In this document: positions 35,373 to 44,200 of the stretch, one piece after another | How positions within the stretch are numbered: the first letter of the stretch is position 1 | Layout: every line of letters begins with the position of its first letter | DNA from: Marivivens donghaensis | GTDB lineage: Bacteria > Pseudomonadota > Alphaproteobacteria > Rhodobacterales > Rhodobacteraceae | NCBI RefSeq assembly: GCF_023541015.1 | Contig: NZ_JALNPR010000002.1 | Location: 62,001 to 126,000, forward strand | Direction of reading: 5' to 3' | DNA: 64,000 bases | Translations under genes and position numbers: made by a program | Notes under the pieces: model-generated | What the model was told of the DNA's origin: nothing | What the model saw: only the letters and a program-made list of their open reading frames with translations | Database searches by the model: none

Positions 35373-37133
35373 ATGACCGACACGCCCCAAGCCGGCTATC
35401 AGGTTCTTGCCCGTAAATACCGCCCCGAAACCTTTGCCGACCTCGTCGGTCAAGACGCGATGGTGCGCACGCTCAAGAATGCGTTCGAGGCAGGGCGGAT
35501 CGCGCAGGCCTTTATCATGACGGGTATCCGCGGGACGGGGAAGACCACCACCGCGCGGATCATCGCAAAGGGCATGAACTGTGTTGGCCTTGATGGTCAG
35601 GGCGGCCCTACGACCGAACCCTGCGGCCAGTGCGAACATTGCACCGCCATCATGGAAGGTCGCCACGTTGACGTGATCGAGATGGACGCGGCATCCAACA
35701 CAGGCGTCGCCAACATCCGCGAGATCATCGACTCGGTCCATTACCGCGCGGCTTCGGCCCGCTACAAAGTCTACATCATCGACGAAGTTCACATGCTGTC
35801 GACGGGCGCGTTCAACGCGCTCTTGAAAACGCTTGAGGAACCGCCCGCCCACGTCAAATTCATCTTTGCGACCACGGAAATCCGCAAGGTTCCCGTGACG
35901 GTTCTGTCGCGCTGTCAGCGGTTCGACCTGCGCCGCATCGAACCCGAGGTGATGATCGCGCTCTTGCGCAAGATCGCCAGCAGCGAAGGCGCGGAGATCA
36001 CCGATGATGCGCTCGCGCTGATCACTCGCGCCGCCGAAGGGTCGGCACGGGATGCGACATCGCTTTTGGATCAGGCGATTTCGCATGGTGCGGGGGAAAC
36101 CACGGCGGATCAGGTGCGGGCGATGCTCGGCCTTGCGGACCGTGGACGTGTGTTCGACCTCTTTGACATGATCCTGCGCGGTGATGCGGCAGCGGCCTTG
36201 GCCGAGCTGTCGACGCAATATTCCGATGGCGCGGACCCGATGGCGATCCTGCGCGATTTGGCAGAGATCACCCACTGGGTATCGGTGATCAAGATCACCC
36301 CTGATGCCGCCGAAGACCCGACTGTTTCGCCTGACGAACGCGCCCGTGGTCAAGCCGCCGCCGCGACCCTGCCGATGCGGGTGATGACGCGGATGTGGCA
36401 GATGCTGCTCAAAGCGATTGATGAGGTATCTCAGGCCCCGAACGCGATGATGGCGGCAGAGATGGCTGTGATCCGCATGACCCATGTGGCGGACCTGCCG
36501 ACGCCAGACGAACTGTTGCGCAAAATCGCGAACACTGCGCCCCCGCCCCGTCCGAACGGTGGTGGAGGTGGCGGCGGTGCGCGCCCTGCCCCTTCAGGTG
36601 GCACGACAAACGCCTACGGATCGCAGCACACGCCGACCCACAACGGGCCGAGCGGCCCTGTGTCTCAGGCTGCGCCAGAACTGGCTGAACATGCGCTAGC
36701 ACGCTACGCGACATTTGAATCCGTACTGGAACTGATCCGTGCGCACCGCGATGTAAAACTGCTCGTTGAGGCGGAGAACTACATCCGTCTTGCCCGTTAC
36801 CAACCCGGTCGGATTGAATTCCAACCTGCGGATGATGCCCCTAGCGATCTGGCACAGCGGCTTGGATCGCGGTTGCAAGCGTGGACGGGGAACCGCTGGA
36901 CGGTGATCCTCGTGAATGAGGGCGGCGCACCGACGGTTGCCGAAGTGCGTGCCGCCGAAGAGAACGCGAAAAAGGCCGAGGCCGCGACATTGCCGATGGT
37001 GCAGGCCGTCCTCGCTGCTTTTCCGAAAGCCAAAATTACCGAAGTTCGGACGGCTGCCGACCTCGCCCAAGAGGCGCAGGTTGAAGCCCTCCAAGAAGTG
37101 GAAGATGAATGGGACCCGTTCGAAGAGGATTGA
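35373..37133 (+). CDS. dnaX: DNA polymerase III subunit gamma/tau
   Basis: DnaX is the clamp-loader ATPase of the replicase. The 586-residue protein starts with YQVLARKYRPETFADLVGQDAMV, followed by Walker A GIRGTGKTTTAR, a zinc-finger set (CVGLDGQGG then CGQCEHC), Walker B VYIIDEVHML, sensor SRC (LSRCQRFDLR), a Gly/Pro/Asn-rich linker near residues 380-430 and a tau-like C-terminal domain. GAGGAA precedes the ATG. It leads an operon with a small membrane protein, ybaB and recR. I see no A-rich slippage motif that would produce a separate gamma form. Confidence 0.97.
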   Translation: MTDTPQAGYQVLARKYRPETFADLVGQDAMVRTLKNAFEAGRIAQAFIMTGIRGTGKTTTARIIAKGMNCVGLDGQGGPTTEPCGQCEHCTAIMEGRHVDVIEMDAASNTGVANIREIIDSVHYRAASARYKVYIIDEVHMLSTGAFNALLKTLEEPPAHVKFIFATTEIRKVPVTVLSRCQRFDLRRIEPEVMIALLRKIASSEGAEITDDALALITRAAEGSARDATSLLDQAISHGAGETTADQVRAMLGLADRGRVFDLFDMILRGDAAAALAELSTQYSDGADPMAILRDLAEITHWVSVIKITPDAAEDPTVSPDERARGQAAAATLPMRVMTRMWQMLLKAIDEVSQAPNAMMAAEMAVIRMTHVADLPTPDELLRKIANTAPPPRPNGGGGGGGARPAPSGGTTNAYGSQHTPTHNGPSGPVSQAAPELAEHALARYATFESVLELIRAHRDVKLLVEAENYIRLARYQPGRIEFQPADDAPSDLAQRLGSRLQAWTGNRWTVILVNEGGAPTVAEVRAAEENAKKAEAATLPMVQAVLAAFPKAKITEVRTAADLAQEAQVEALQEVEDEWDPFEED

Positions 37134-37516
37134 TCCTAGCGGCACTGCCCGCGCCTGCCTTTGCTGAAGTTTGTGAACAAGTGCGACCGCTCTGGTCGCC
37201 CGGGGTTGATGTGACCATCTGGTCAGAGCCTCTTTATACGCTGACCAACCCGTTGTTGTTCATCATGATCATCATCGCCTTGGCTGGATCGGCATTCAGG
37301 CATATCGGCGTGCAGATGGCTGGCATTATCGCGTCGTCATTCCTGCTGATGTTCGTGTCGCAGCGCCTATGGGCAACGGATCATTTGGGCATCTGGGCAC
37401 GCGCCACGAGAGAAGGCTGCCTTGCGCCGCCTTATGTCGCGACGGCCTTTGCAGCGGCGCTAACCGTTTATACAATCATCCGCGCCGCACGGCGCATCCT
37501 TAGTCAGAGGAAATAA
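37109..37516 (+). CDS. Small inner-membrane protein overlapping the dnaX end, unknown function
   Basis: A 135-residue product begins inside the last 25 bases of dnaX in another frame. It has a signal-peptide-like start (MGPVRRGLILAALPAPAFAE), one extracytoplasmic segment, two strongly hydrophobic helices (PLLFIMIIIALAGSAF, MAGIIASSFLLMFVS) and a third weaker one near VATAFAAALTVYTII. It contains two cysteines (VCEQ, EGCLAP) that could pair in the periplasm. I recognise no family. It ends 1 bp before the ybaB ATG, so it is part of the dnaX-ybaB-recR operon and translation is probably coupled. Confidence 0.65.
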   Translation: MGPVRRGLILAALPAPAFAEVCEQVRPLWSPGVDVTIWSEPLYTLTNPLLFIMIIIALAGSAFRHIGVQMAGIIASSFLLMFVSQRLWATDHLGIWARATREGCLAPPYVATAFAAALTVYTIIRAARRILSQRK

Positions 37517-37517
37517 C

Positions 37518-37862
37518 ATGTTCAAAGGAATGGGCGGTCTTGGCGACATGGCCAAGATGATGAAAACCGCACAAGAAATGCAGACCAAGATGACCCAGAT
37601 GCAGGATGACCTGAAAAACATCACGGTCACGGGCGAAGCGGGTGCAGGTCTGGTCAAAGCGACCGCAACCGCGAAGGGCGAGTTGAAGGCTCTCGACATT
37701 GATCCGTCGATCTTTTCGGCTGACGACAAGGAAATGGTCGAAGACCTGATCCTCGCAGCGGTCAAAGATGCACAGACCAAAGCGGGCGAACGCGCCCAAG
37801 AGGAAATGGCGAAGATCACCCAGGGTCTGGGCCTGCCCGCTGACTTTAAGATGCCGTTTTAA
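37518..37862 (+). CDS. ybaB: YbaB/EbfC nucleoid-associated protein
   Basis: This 114-residue DNA-binding dimer of the YbaB/EbfC family has an N-terminal helix (GMGGLGDMAKMMKTAQEMQTKM), a beta sheet (NITVTGEAGAGLVKATATAKGELKALDIDPSIF) and a C-terminal helix. It lies between the small membrane protein and recR in the usual dnaX-ybaB-recR order. The C-terminal tail LGLPADFKMPF is typical. Confidence 0.95.
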   Translation: MFKGMGGLGDMAKMMKTAQEMQTKMTQMQDDLKNITVTGEAGAGLVKATATAKGELKALDIDPSIFSADDKEMVEDLILAAVKDAQTKAGERAQEEMAKITQGLGLPADFKMPF

Positions 37863-37865
37863 AAA

Positions 37866-38459
37866 TTGGCTCAGGGTCCGCAGGATATCGAAGACCTGAT
37901 CGGTCTTTTGTCAAAGCTACCGGGGCTTGGGCCTCGGTCGGCGCGGCGTGCTGTCCTGCACCTGATCAAAAAGCGCAAACAGCATCTGATCCCATTGGCC
38001 GACGCGATGACACGGGTCGGCCAATCGGCCAAGGAATGTTTGAACTGCGGGAACATCGATACCGCCGATATTTGCCCGATCTGTCAGGACGAACGACGCG
38101 CCAATGGCGAGATTTGCATCGTTGAGGATGTCGCGGACCTTTGGGCGATGGAACGCTCTGGCGTATTCAAGGGGCGCTATCACGTGCTGGGCGGCACGTT
38201 GTCGGCGCTCGACGCGGTCGGGCCAGAGGATTTGCGTATTCCCAAGCTCCTCGACCGCGTGACGTCCGAGGCGGTGACCGAGGTGATCCTCGCGCTTTCC
38301 GCGACGATCGACGGGCAGACCACGGCGCATTACATCGCTGACCAATTGCCCGATGTGACGGTCACGTCGCTCGCCCAAGGTGTGCCTGTGGGTGGGGAGC
38401 TGGACTACCTCGACGATGGGACGATCACGGCGGCGCTCAGGGCGCGACGGAGCCTCTAG
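37866..38459 (+). CDS. recR: Recombination mediator RecR
   Basis: RecR acts with RecO and RecF to load RecA at gaps. The 197-residue protein has the helix-hairpin-helix region [20 protein letters not shown], a four-cysteine zinc finger ([16 protein letters not shown]), and a Toprim domain ([16 protein letters not shown] and the [15 protein letters not shown] strand). The start is a TTG at 37866, 3 bp after the ybaB stop, with no evident Shine-Dalgarno sequence. That suggests low, coupled translation. A shared terminator follows. Confidence 0.94.
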   Translation: MAQGPQDIEDLIGLLSKLPGLGPRSARRAVLHLIKKRKQHLIPLADAMTRVGQSAKECLNCGNIDTADICPICQDERRANGEICIVEDVADLWAMERSGVFKGRYHVLGGTLSALDAVGPEDLRIPKLLDRVTSEAVTEVILALSATIDGQTTAHYIADQLPDVTVTSLAQGVPVGGELDYLDDGTITAALRARRSL

Positions 38460-38468
38460 GACACAACA

Positions 38469-38497
38469 AAAAAGCCCCGCAAATTGCGGGGCTTTTT
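38469..38497. terminator. Bidirectional terminator between recR and trcR
   Basis: AAAAAGCCCCGCA and TGCGGGGCTTTTT form a perfect 13-bp stem around a 3-base loop. It ends in T-runs on both strands and serves two convergent genes. Confidence 0.95.
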
Positions 38498-38516
38498 GTA
38501 TTCAGATCAGGCGACC

Positions 38517-39284
38517 TTATTTGTCGTCTTCGTCTTCGTCGTCATTGCCACCCGGCAGGTTGAAGAAGCTATCTGCATCCGAGAAGTCGGTTTCTTCGTC
38601 ATCACGCGGATCGTTGCCGAGGCCGCCGTCACCAAGGGTGAAGGTTTCCAGACCAGAAATCGCGGTCGGGATTTTCGGTTCTGCTGGCATGTCGAGCGAC
38701 TGTTCGGTCGACACCAGTTTACGACGCTCGTCGTCGGTCATTGCAGTGCCTTCGGCCGCGCGTTTCGCGTTTGCCTTCTGCACCATGCCGTCGAGTTCGG
38801 ATTGTTTACACAGGCCAAGTGCCACCGGATCGATCGGCTGCATGTTGGCGATGTTCCAGTGGGTGCGTTCGCGGATCGCTTGGATCGTCGGCTTGGTGGT
38901 GCCAACGAGTTTCGCAATCTGAGCGTCCGACAGTTCTGGGTGGAATTTCACCAGCCAGAGGATCGAGTTCGGACGGTCCTGACGCTTCGACAGCGGGGTG
39001 TAGCGCGGGCCGCGGCGTTTTTCTTCGCCCGAAGCTGCAGGGTTGAACTTCAGCTTCAGTTTGTGAAGCGGGTTGCCCTCGGCTGCTTTGATCTCGTCTT
39101 CGGTGAGCTGGTTGTTCGACACAGGGTCGAAACCTTTTACACCAGGCGCCACATCGCCGTCAGCGATGCCCTGAATTTCCAACTCGTGCATGCCGACGAA
39201 ATCGGCGATCTGTTTAAAGCTGATCGTGGTGTTGTCGATCAGCCAGACGGCGGTGGCTTTCGCCATAATTGGTTTGTCGGACAT
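38517..39284 (-). CDS. trcR: Cell-cycle transcriptional regulator TrcR (DUF1013)
   Basis: This 255-residue DUF1013 protein is a regulator conserved in alphaproteobacteria. The N-terminal IMAKATAVWLIDNTTISFKQIADF and HELEIQGIADGDVA segment is the family signature. A second helix-turn-helix-like stretch is LSDAQIAKLVGTTKPTIQAIRERTHW. The C-terminus is very acidic (DFSDADSFF..., ending DDEDEDDK). AGGAG lies 6 nt before the ATG at 39284. TrcR is known as part of the cell-cycle regulatory set (with CtrA and others); binding targets are not visible here. Confidence 0.87.
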   Translation of the reverse strand: MSDKPIMAKATAVWLIDNTTISFKQIADFVGMHELEIQGIADGDVAPGVKGFDPVSNNQLTEDEIKAAEGNPLHKLKLKFNPAASGEEKRRGPRYTPLSKRQDRPNSILWLVKFHPELSDAQIAKLVGTTKPTIQAIRERTHWNIANMQPIDPVALGLCKQSELDGMVQKANAKRAAEGTAMTDDERRKLVSTEQSLDMPAEPKIPTAISGLETFTLGDGGLGNDPRDDEETDFSDADSFFNLPGGNDDEDEDDK

Positions 39285-39416
39285 GGTTTGTCTCCTAACG
39301 CAAATCTTCCCCGCTGCCTTCTTTCGAAGGCGAGCCGGAATTTTCGGCCCAGTTCACATTGTCGGGGAACTCAAGCTGTATATAGTCGGGGCAAAAGCAA
39401 TAGAAAAGACTAAATT

Positions 39417-40052
39417 ATGCGAAAGACTGTATTGGCACTGGCCTTGGGCCTATCTCCGCTTGTTGCGCAGGCGGACGGAACGGCCGGAGATTTTGATTAT
39501 TATGTGATGTCGCTGTCGTGGTCACCGAACTGGTGCGCCCTCGAAGGTGATGGTCGCGACTCGCCGCAATGTGACGAGCGCGAGGATTTCGGCTGGGTTC
39601 TGCACGGGCTCTGGCCGCAGTATGAAACGGGCTGGCCCAACTACTGCCGCACCACGATCCCTGCCCCAACCCGCCGCCAGACCGAAGCGATGGCGGACAT
39701 CATGGGGACATCTGGCCTCGCATGGTATCAGTGGAACAAACACGGCGTGTGTTCAGGGCTGAATTCAACCGACTACTACGCCCTCGCCCGCGAAGCCTAT
39801 GAGACGCTGACGATCCCGCAGGCGTTCCGCAAATTGGAACGACAGGTGAGCCTGCCTGCATCCTTGATCGAAGAGGCGTTCATGGATCAAAACGATGGGC
39901 TGGACGCGAACGAGATCACAGTGACCTGCATGTCGGGCTATATCCAAGAGGTCCGCATTTGCCTGACTAAGGACCTAGAGTTCAGACGCTGCGGCGCGGA
40001 TGTGTCGCGCGATTGCACGCTAGACGACGCGCTGTTCGATCCGGTGAGATAG
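39417..40052 (+). CDS. Ribonuclease T2 family, secreted
   Basis: This 211-residue secreted endoribonuclease has a signal peptide (MRKTVLALALGLSPLVAQA), the CAS I motif FGWVLHGLWPQ and the CAS II motif WNKHGVCS, each with a catalytic histidine. It also has eight cysteines likely paired in the periplasm. RNase T2 enzymes cut single-stranded RNA without divalent metal. The start at 39417 has no strong ribosome site. It is a single-gene unit with a bidirectional terminator and no linked immunity gene, so scavenging of RNA is likelier than attack. That function is inferred. Confidence 0.93.
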   Translation: MRKTVLALALGLSPLVAQADGTAGDFDYYVMSLSWSPNWCALEGDGRDSPQCDEREDFGWVLHGLWPQYETGWPNYCRTTIPAPTRRQTEAMADIMGTSGLAWYQWNKHGVCSGLNSTDYYALAREAYETLTIPQAFRKLERQVSLPASLIEEAFMDQNDGLDANEITVTCMSGYIQEVRICLTKDLEFRRCGADVSRDCTLDDALFDPVR

Positions 40053-40085
40053 AAAAAAGGCGGCCCGTTCAGGACCGCCTTTTTA
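40053..40085. terminator. Bidirectional terminator between RNase T2 and gabD genes
   Basis: AAAAAGGCGG pairs with CCGCCTTTTT around an 11-nt loop, with T-runs at both exits. Confidence 0.92.
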
Positions 40086-40089
40086 AATC

Positions 40090-41562
40090 TTACACCTGAG
40101 TGCAGATGTATTTCAGTTCGAGGTAGTCCTCGATCCCGTGGTGGCTGCCTTCGCGGCCAAGACCCGATTGTTTGACGCCACCGAACGGTGCCACTTCGGT
40201 CGAGATGATGCCTGTGTTCACGCCAACGATGCCGTATTCCAGCGCCTCTTGGACCTTGATCACGCGGGACAGGTCGTTGGCGTAGAAGTAGGACGCGAGG
40301 CCAAAGATCGTGTCGTTCGCCATGGCGATCACGTCATCCTCGTCCTTGAAACGGAAAAGCGGCGCGAAGGGGCCAAAGGTTTCTTCGGTCGCGACCTTCA
40401 TATCGGTGGTCGCGTCGCAGACGATGGTAGGCAAGAAGAACTGACCACCCAGCGGGCCAGCCTCACCACCTGTTAGAACCTTGCCGCCCTTAGCCAGCGC
40501 ATCCGCGAGGTGTTCGCGCACTTTTTCGACCGCTTTCGGTTCGATCAGCGGGCCAAGGTCGGTGCCAGTCTCAAGGCCGTCGCCAACCTTCAGTGCTTCG
40601 ACCGCAGCTTTGAGTTTCGCGCTGAATTCGTCATAGACGCCGTCCTGCACGTAGATGCGGTTCGCACAAACGCAGGTCTGACCGTTGTTGCGGAATTTAC
40701 AGGCGATAGCGCCTTGAACGGCTGCGTCGATGTCCGCGTCGTCAAACACGATGAACGGTGCGTTGCCGCCCAGCTCCATCGAACATTTCATAACGTTGTC
40801 CGCAGCTTGACGCAGCAGGATACGGCCCACTTGAGTCGAGCCTGTGAAGGTCAGTTTGCGCACCTTGAAGTTTTCGCAGAACTCTTTGCCGACGCCCGAT
40901 GCGTCCTCGGACGGGATAACACTAAAGACGCCTTTGGGCACGCCTGCTTGTTCCGCAAGAACCGCCATGGCGAGCGCGGACAGCGGGGTTTGCGAAGCGG
41001 GACGGATGACGAACGAACAGCCCGCCGCCAGCGCCGGAGCCACCTTGCGGGCGATCATCGCGTTGGGGAAGTTCCACGGGGTGATACCAGCAGCAACGCC
41101 AATCGGCTGTTTGATCACGGTGATGCGCTTGTCGGCCATGTGACCGGGGATGGTTTCGCCGTAGATGCGTTTCGCTTCTTCGCCGAACCATTCCACAAAG
41201 GACGCACCATAAGCGACCTCGCCACGAGCCTCAGCCAGTGGTTTGCCCTGTTCGGCAGTCATGATGATGGCGAGATCCTCTTGGTTCTCCATCATCAGGT
41301 CGAACCATTTGCGCAGGATCTTTGCCCGTTCTTTACCCGTTTTCGCGGCCCATGATTTCTGAGCGTCATAAGCTGCATCAATCACCTTGGCGGTTTCTTC
41401 GCGGGAAATATCCGCGACCTTGGCAATCACGTCACCACGGGCAGGGTTTACCACGTCAAAGGTCGCACCAGATTGGGCCATGACCCATTCACCAGCCAGA
41501 TAGGCTTCTTCGCGGACGAGCGCGGGGTTGGATAGCAGGGATTTCAGGTTCGTCTCGGGCAT
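40090..41562 (-). CDS. gabD: NAD(P)-dependent succinate-semialdehyde dehydrogenase
   Basis: This 490-residue aldehyde dehydrogenase resembles GabD, which oxidises succinic semialdehyde to succinate in GABA breakdown. Motifs visible are ITPWNFPNAMIARKVAPALAAG, FTGSTQVGRILL, the catalytic Glu in MELGGNAPF and the catalytic Cys in NNGQTCVCANR (near residue 295; CxC typical of SSADH), then EETFGPFAPLF. The ATG at 41562 has GGAGG upstream, and the upstream frame extension is not family-like. A close relative acting on glutarate semialdehyde is possible. No gabT is linked. Confidence 0.9.
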   Translation of the reverse strand: MPETNLKSLLSNPALVREEAYLAGEWVMAQSGATFDVVNPARGDVIAKVADISREETAKVIDAAYDAQKSWAAKTGKERAKILRKWFDLMMENQEDLAIIMTAEQGKPLAEARGEVAYGASFVEWFGEEAKRIYGETIPGHMADKRITVIKQPIGVAAGITPWNFPNAMIARKVAPALAAGCSFVIRPASQTPLSALAMAVLAEQAGVPKGVFSVIPSEDASGVGKEFCENFKVRKLTFTGSTQVGRILLRQAADNVMKCSMELGGNAPFIVFDDADIDAAVQGAIACKFRNNGQTCVCANRIYVQDGVYDEFSAKLKAAVEALKVGDGLETGTDLGPLIEPKAVEKVREHLADALAKGGKVLTGGEAGPLGGQFFLPTIVCDATTDMKVATEETFGPFAPLFRFKDEDDVIAMANDTIFGLASYFYANDLSRVIKVQEALEYGIVGVNTGIISTEVAPFGGVKQSGLGREGSHHGIEDYLELKYICTQV

Positions 41563-41658
41563 TCGGTCCTCCGGTCGAAAAATTTGATCATATGTGAACC
41601 ACGGCAAATCCCAGTCGTCCAGTCCATTCACGCCGGATTGACCAATAATTCCGTCGCT

Positions 41659-42081
41659 CTAGTCCCGTGTGACCAACCAATGGCCCAAATAGGACAAACG
41701 CGGCGTGTCATTTAGGGAAAATGGGAAATCCCCAAAGGCATATTCAGAAACGACAACCACGGAATTGCCGTCCCCGATCCGAAGAAGAATCTCTGCCACG
41801 ACATCACCGACAAAGAAGTCATCGAGCGTTTCTTTGACCCCTGCCCCAAAGCCAGTGACGACATAGGTCGTATCCACGAAGGCCCCCGCCAGATCGCGAT
41901 TGAACGGAACGGGCAGCCCTTCGGCGGGTTGATCAAAGCAGTAGGACAGCAGTGCCTCTTCGTCGGGGAAGTGTCCCGCAAAGACATAAAGGCGTACTTT
42001 GCCCTCGGGCGTGGTGGGGACGGTATCGTCGTCTTGGTCGCTTTGCGCTGCGACATCGAAGAGTTCACGCCAAAAGCTCAT
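41659..42081 (-). CDS. Small acidic soluble protein, unknown function (Imm22-like pattern)
   Basis: The 140-residue product is cytosolic and acidic, with no membrane helix. It alternates strands and helices (VRLYVFAGHFPDEEALLSYCFD, FVDTTYVVTGFGAGVKETLDDFF, SVVVVSEYAF). I do not recognise it with certainty; the strand-helix rhythm recalls DUF4284/Imm22-type proteins, but this is only a resemblance. It lies 15 bp after the TetR gene stop on the same strand and 96 bp upstream of the gabD gene, so it is likely co-transcribed with the regulator. Confidence 0.6.
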   Translation of the reverse strand: MSFWRELFDVAAQSDQDDDTVPTTPEGKVRLYVFAGHFPDEEALLSYCFDQPAEGLPVPFNRDLAGAFVDTTYVVTGFGAGVKETLDDFFVGDVVAEILLRIGDGNSVVVVSEYAFGDFPFSLNDTPRLSYLGHWLVTRD

Positions 42082-42096
42082 GCGACAGACCGAATG

Positions 42097-42681
42097 TTAG
42101 GGTTTGGATTTCTTCTTTTGCGCGGCGTCGCCTTTGACGGCCTGCCACGCGGCATGGGACAGAACCTCGACGGTTTCATCATCAGGCATACCACCCGCCG
42201 AGAGGAATTCCCGCGCGGGGCCGTAGATGATCGCGGAGGCGAGAGGCCAAGGCATATCCTTGACCATGCCCTTGGATGCCCATTTCGCGTAGACCGCCGC
42301 GCCTGCTGCGCTCTCATCGCTTAAATCTTGGGCAAAGTCGGCGAAGTCGGGGTCATTGACCGCTCTGGCCGAAAGCTCTTCGTGGAGGCGGAACAGATCG
42401 GGGTTATTGCGACCCCAGAACAGGAACGATTGGATCATCGCGGTGATCGCTTTGCGCGGTTTATCCTTACCCGTGATGCCCTGCGCCTCAATCGTCCACG
42501 TGGACCGTGCATCCAAGAGCAACGCCCGCGCAATCGCGGCTTTGCCCTTAAAAGCATGGTAGATAGAGCCAACCGTCGATGCACTGTCACGCCCGATCTG
42601 CGCAATTGTCGCCGCAGCGTAGCCTGAGGACAAGAAGATCGCCTGAGCGGCAGTTTTGATCGCGTCTTTACGGTCGGTCAT
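42097..42681 (-). CDS. TetR-family transcriptional regulator
   Basis: This 194-residue TetR-type repressor has an N-terminal helix-turn-helix (IKTAAQAIFLSSGYAAATIAQIGRDSASTVGSIYHAFKG) and a helical effector domain. I chose the ATG at 42681 as the canonical TetR start; a longer N-terminus upstream lacks similarity. Downstream on the same strand lie the unknown 140-residue gene and gabD, which it might control. The L,D-transpeptidase gene is divergent. The ligand is unknown. Confidence 0.9.
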   Translation of the reverse strand: MTDRKDAIKTAAQAIFLSSGYAAATIAQIGRDSASTVGSIYHAFKGKAAIARALLLDARSTWTIEAQGITGKDKPRKAITAMIQSFLFWGRNNPDLFRLHEELSARAVNDPDFADFAQDLSDESAAGAAVYAKWASKGMVKDMPWPLASAIIYGPAREFLSAGGMPDDETVEVLSHAAWQAVKGDAAQKKKSKP

Positions 42682-42849
42682 ATTATACCCCGTGTTTGGT
42701 CTGTTGCGAGCAGGATACGCAGGCTTTTTTCTATTGCCCACCCTGCATTTTAAGTCACACCTCATCACAACCATGCAATTTTCCCGCGAAAAATTTGCGC
42801 TTTGCGGATGAAATGATATCAGAGCCTAAATGGATTCCGGACGATTTAG

Positions 42850-43686
42850 ATGCTTTTGAATATTCCCTCTGCCCTGCGCGCATTTCTGGCGCTGACCGCT
42901 TTGGTCTTTATCTCGGCCTGCACCGAAGAACCTGTGCCCGAACCCGCGCCTGCGCCGACCGTTGTTCCGGGCTATGCGCTGTTGATGGACAATGGCTACG
43001 CCTTGCCGCCCGTTCCCCCGCGTCTCCTCGAAGAACCGAACCGCCGTGTGTTGGTCTATTACACAGGCGACGAAAAACCGGGCACGATCGAAGTCGACCG
43101 TTATGCAAAATTTCTCTATTGGGTCATGGATGACGGCACCGCGTGGCGTTACCCCATCGCCGTGGGCCGTCTAGGTCGGTCGATCAATGGTGACACGGTG
43201 ATCAACCGCAAGGTTGAATGGCCGGGCTGGACGCCCACCGCAAACATGTTGCGCACAGAGCCCGAGATTTACGGCGATTTCGCGGGTGGCATCCCCGGTG
43301 GCCTGCGCAGCCCGTTGGGGGCGCGTGCGCTCTACCTCTATCGTGGGGGTCGCGACACCTACTACCGCATCCACGGCACCAACGACATGGAATCGATTGG
43401 CAACTCTGGCTCTGCGGGCTGCATCCGGATGTTCAACCACGACATCATCCACCTCTTTGAGATGGTCCCGAACGGCACCCGCGTTGTCATGCGCAGCGAG
43501 GCGGATTCAGAACGGATCGAAGAAGAGTATTTCAACCGCGGTGAAGAACTCCCTGCGCGGCGCGTCGACCCCGATGCCATCTATGGCGAAGAAGCCCTGA
43601 TGGCCGATAGACCGCTGTCAGAGATCCTCGCCGATCAGTTGGCAGAGAAACCGACAGAGCCTGAAATGGACGCGTCGGAAATGTAA
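42850..43686 (+). CDS. L,D-transpeptidase (YkuD) lipoprotein
   Basis: This 278-residue envelope protein has a lipoprotein signal (LVFISAC, lipidated Cys about 24), a Pro-rich spacer and a YkuD domain. Catalytic signature residues are the His in YYRIHGTND and the Cys about 191 in SAGCIRMFNHDI. YkuD enzymes cross-link meso-DAP residues of peptidoglycan or attach lipoproteins to it. The acidic tail after the domain (residues about 220-278) is unusual but has no motif. It precedes a run of small membrane-protein genes. Confidence 0.9.
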   Translation: MLLNIPSALRAFLALTALVFISACTEEPVPEPAPAPTVVPGYALLMDNGYALPPVPPRLLEEPNRRVLVYYTGDEKPGTIEVDRYAKFLYWVMDDGTAWRYPIAVGRLGRSINGDTVINRKVEWPGWTPTANMLRTEPEIYGDFAGGIPGGLRSPLGARALYLYRGGRDTYYRIHGTNDMESIGNSGSAGCIRMFNHDIIHLFEMVPNGTRVVMRSEADSERIEEEYFNRGEELPARRVDPDAIYGEEALMADRPLSEILADQLAEKPTEPEMDASEM

Positions 43687-43818
43687 TAACTGGTGGGTCG
43701 TTTTGCTGGCAGGTATCGAATTTGGGGTAACCCAGAGCTTTTCTTGTGAACGTACGACAAACCGGGAAAGCGATGGAAGTGGACCAGCGCCGCTATCTGG
43801 ATATCTGGAGGGTAAAGT

Positions 43819-44148
43819 TTGACCGATCTTTTGATCCCTGCGCTGATCCTCGCGGCGATAGGTTGGTTCGTCCCCCGCCTCTGGGCCAAGTTCCTGCCCG
43901 AGGGGGTAAAGCCGCTGATGGTCAATGCACTGGTATCGACCCTGACGATGGGGATCGTGGGTATCGGCTATTTCATCGTGCTCTACCTGATCCAAGGCTT
44001 TCCGATCTCTGAACTGTTCGCTGGCAACATCGCCGATACCATCGCGCATTTCGGACGGCTGTCGCTGATCTCTGCGCTCTTGTGGGGGCCAGTAATGCTC
44101 TTGTCGGTGATGGGCCTTGTGAGGCGTTGGAAAAAGGCGGTCTGGTGA
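43819..44148 (+). CDS. Small membrane protein with TTG start, unknown function
   Basis: This 109-residue protein has three hydrophobic segments (LIPALILAAIGWFVP, TLTMGIVGIGYFIVLYLI and LISALLWGPVMLLSVMGLV). The start is a TTG at 43819, supported by GGAGGG 5 nt upstream. No family is recognised. It is followed by another small membrane protein and a DUF1523 protein in the same direction, suggesting one envelope-related operon. Confidence 0.7.
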   Translation: MTDLLIPALILAAIGWFVPRLWAKFLPEGVKPLMVNALVSTLTMGIVGIGYFIVLYLIQGFPISELFAGNIADTIAHFGRLSLISALLWGPVMLLSVMGLVRRWKKAVW

Positions 44149-44200
44149 TGCATCGGTTGATCGAAAAAGGCCTGATGTTCGGTGATGAGAGGCCGATAAG

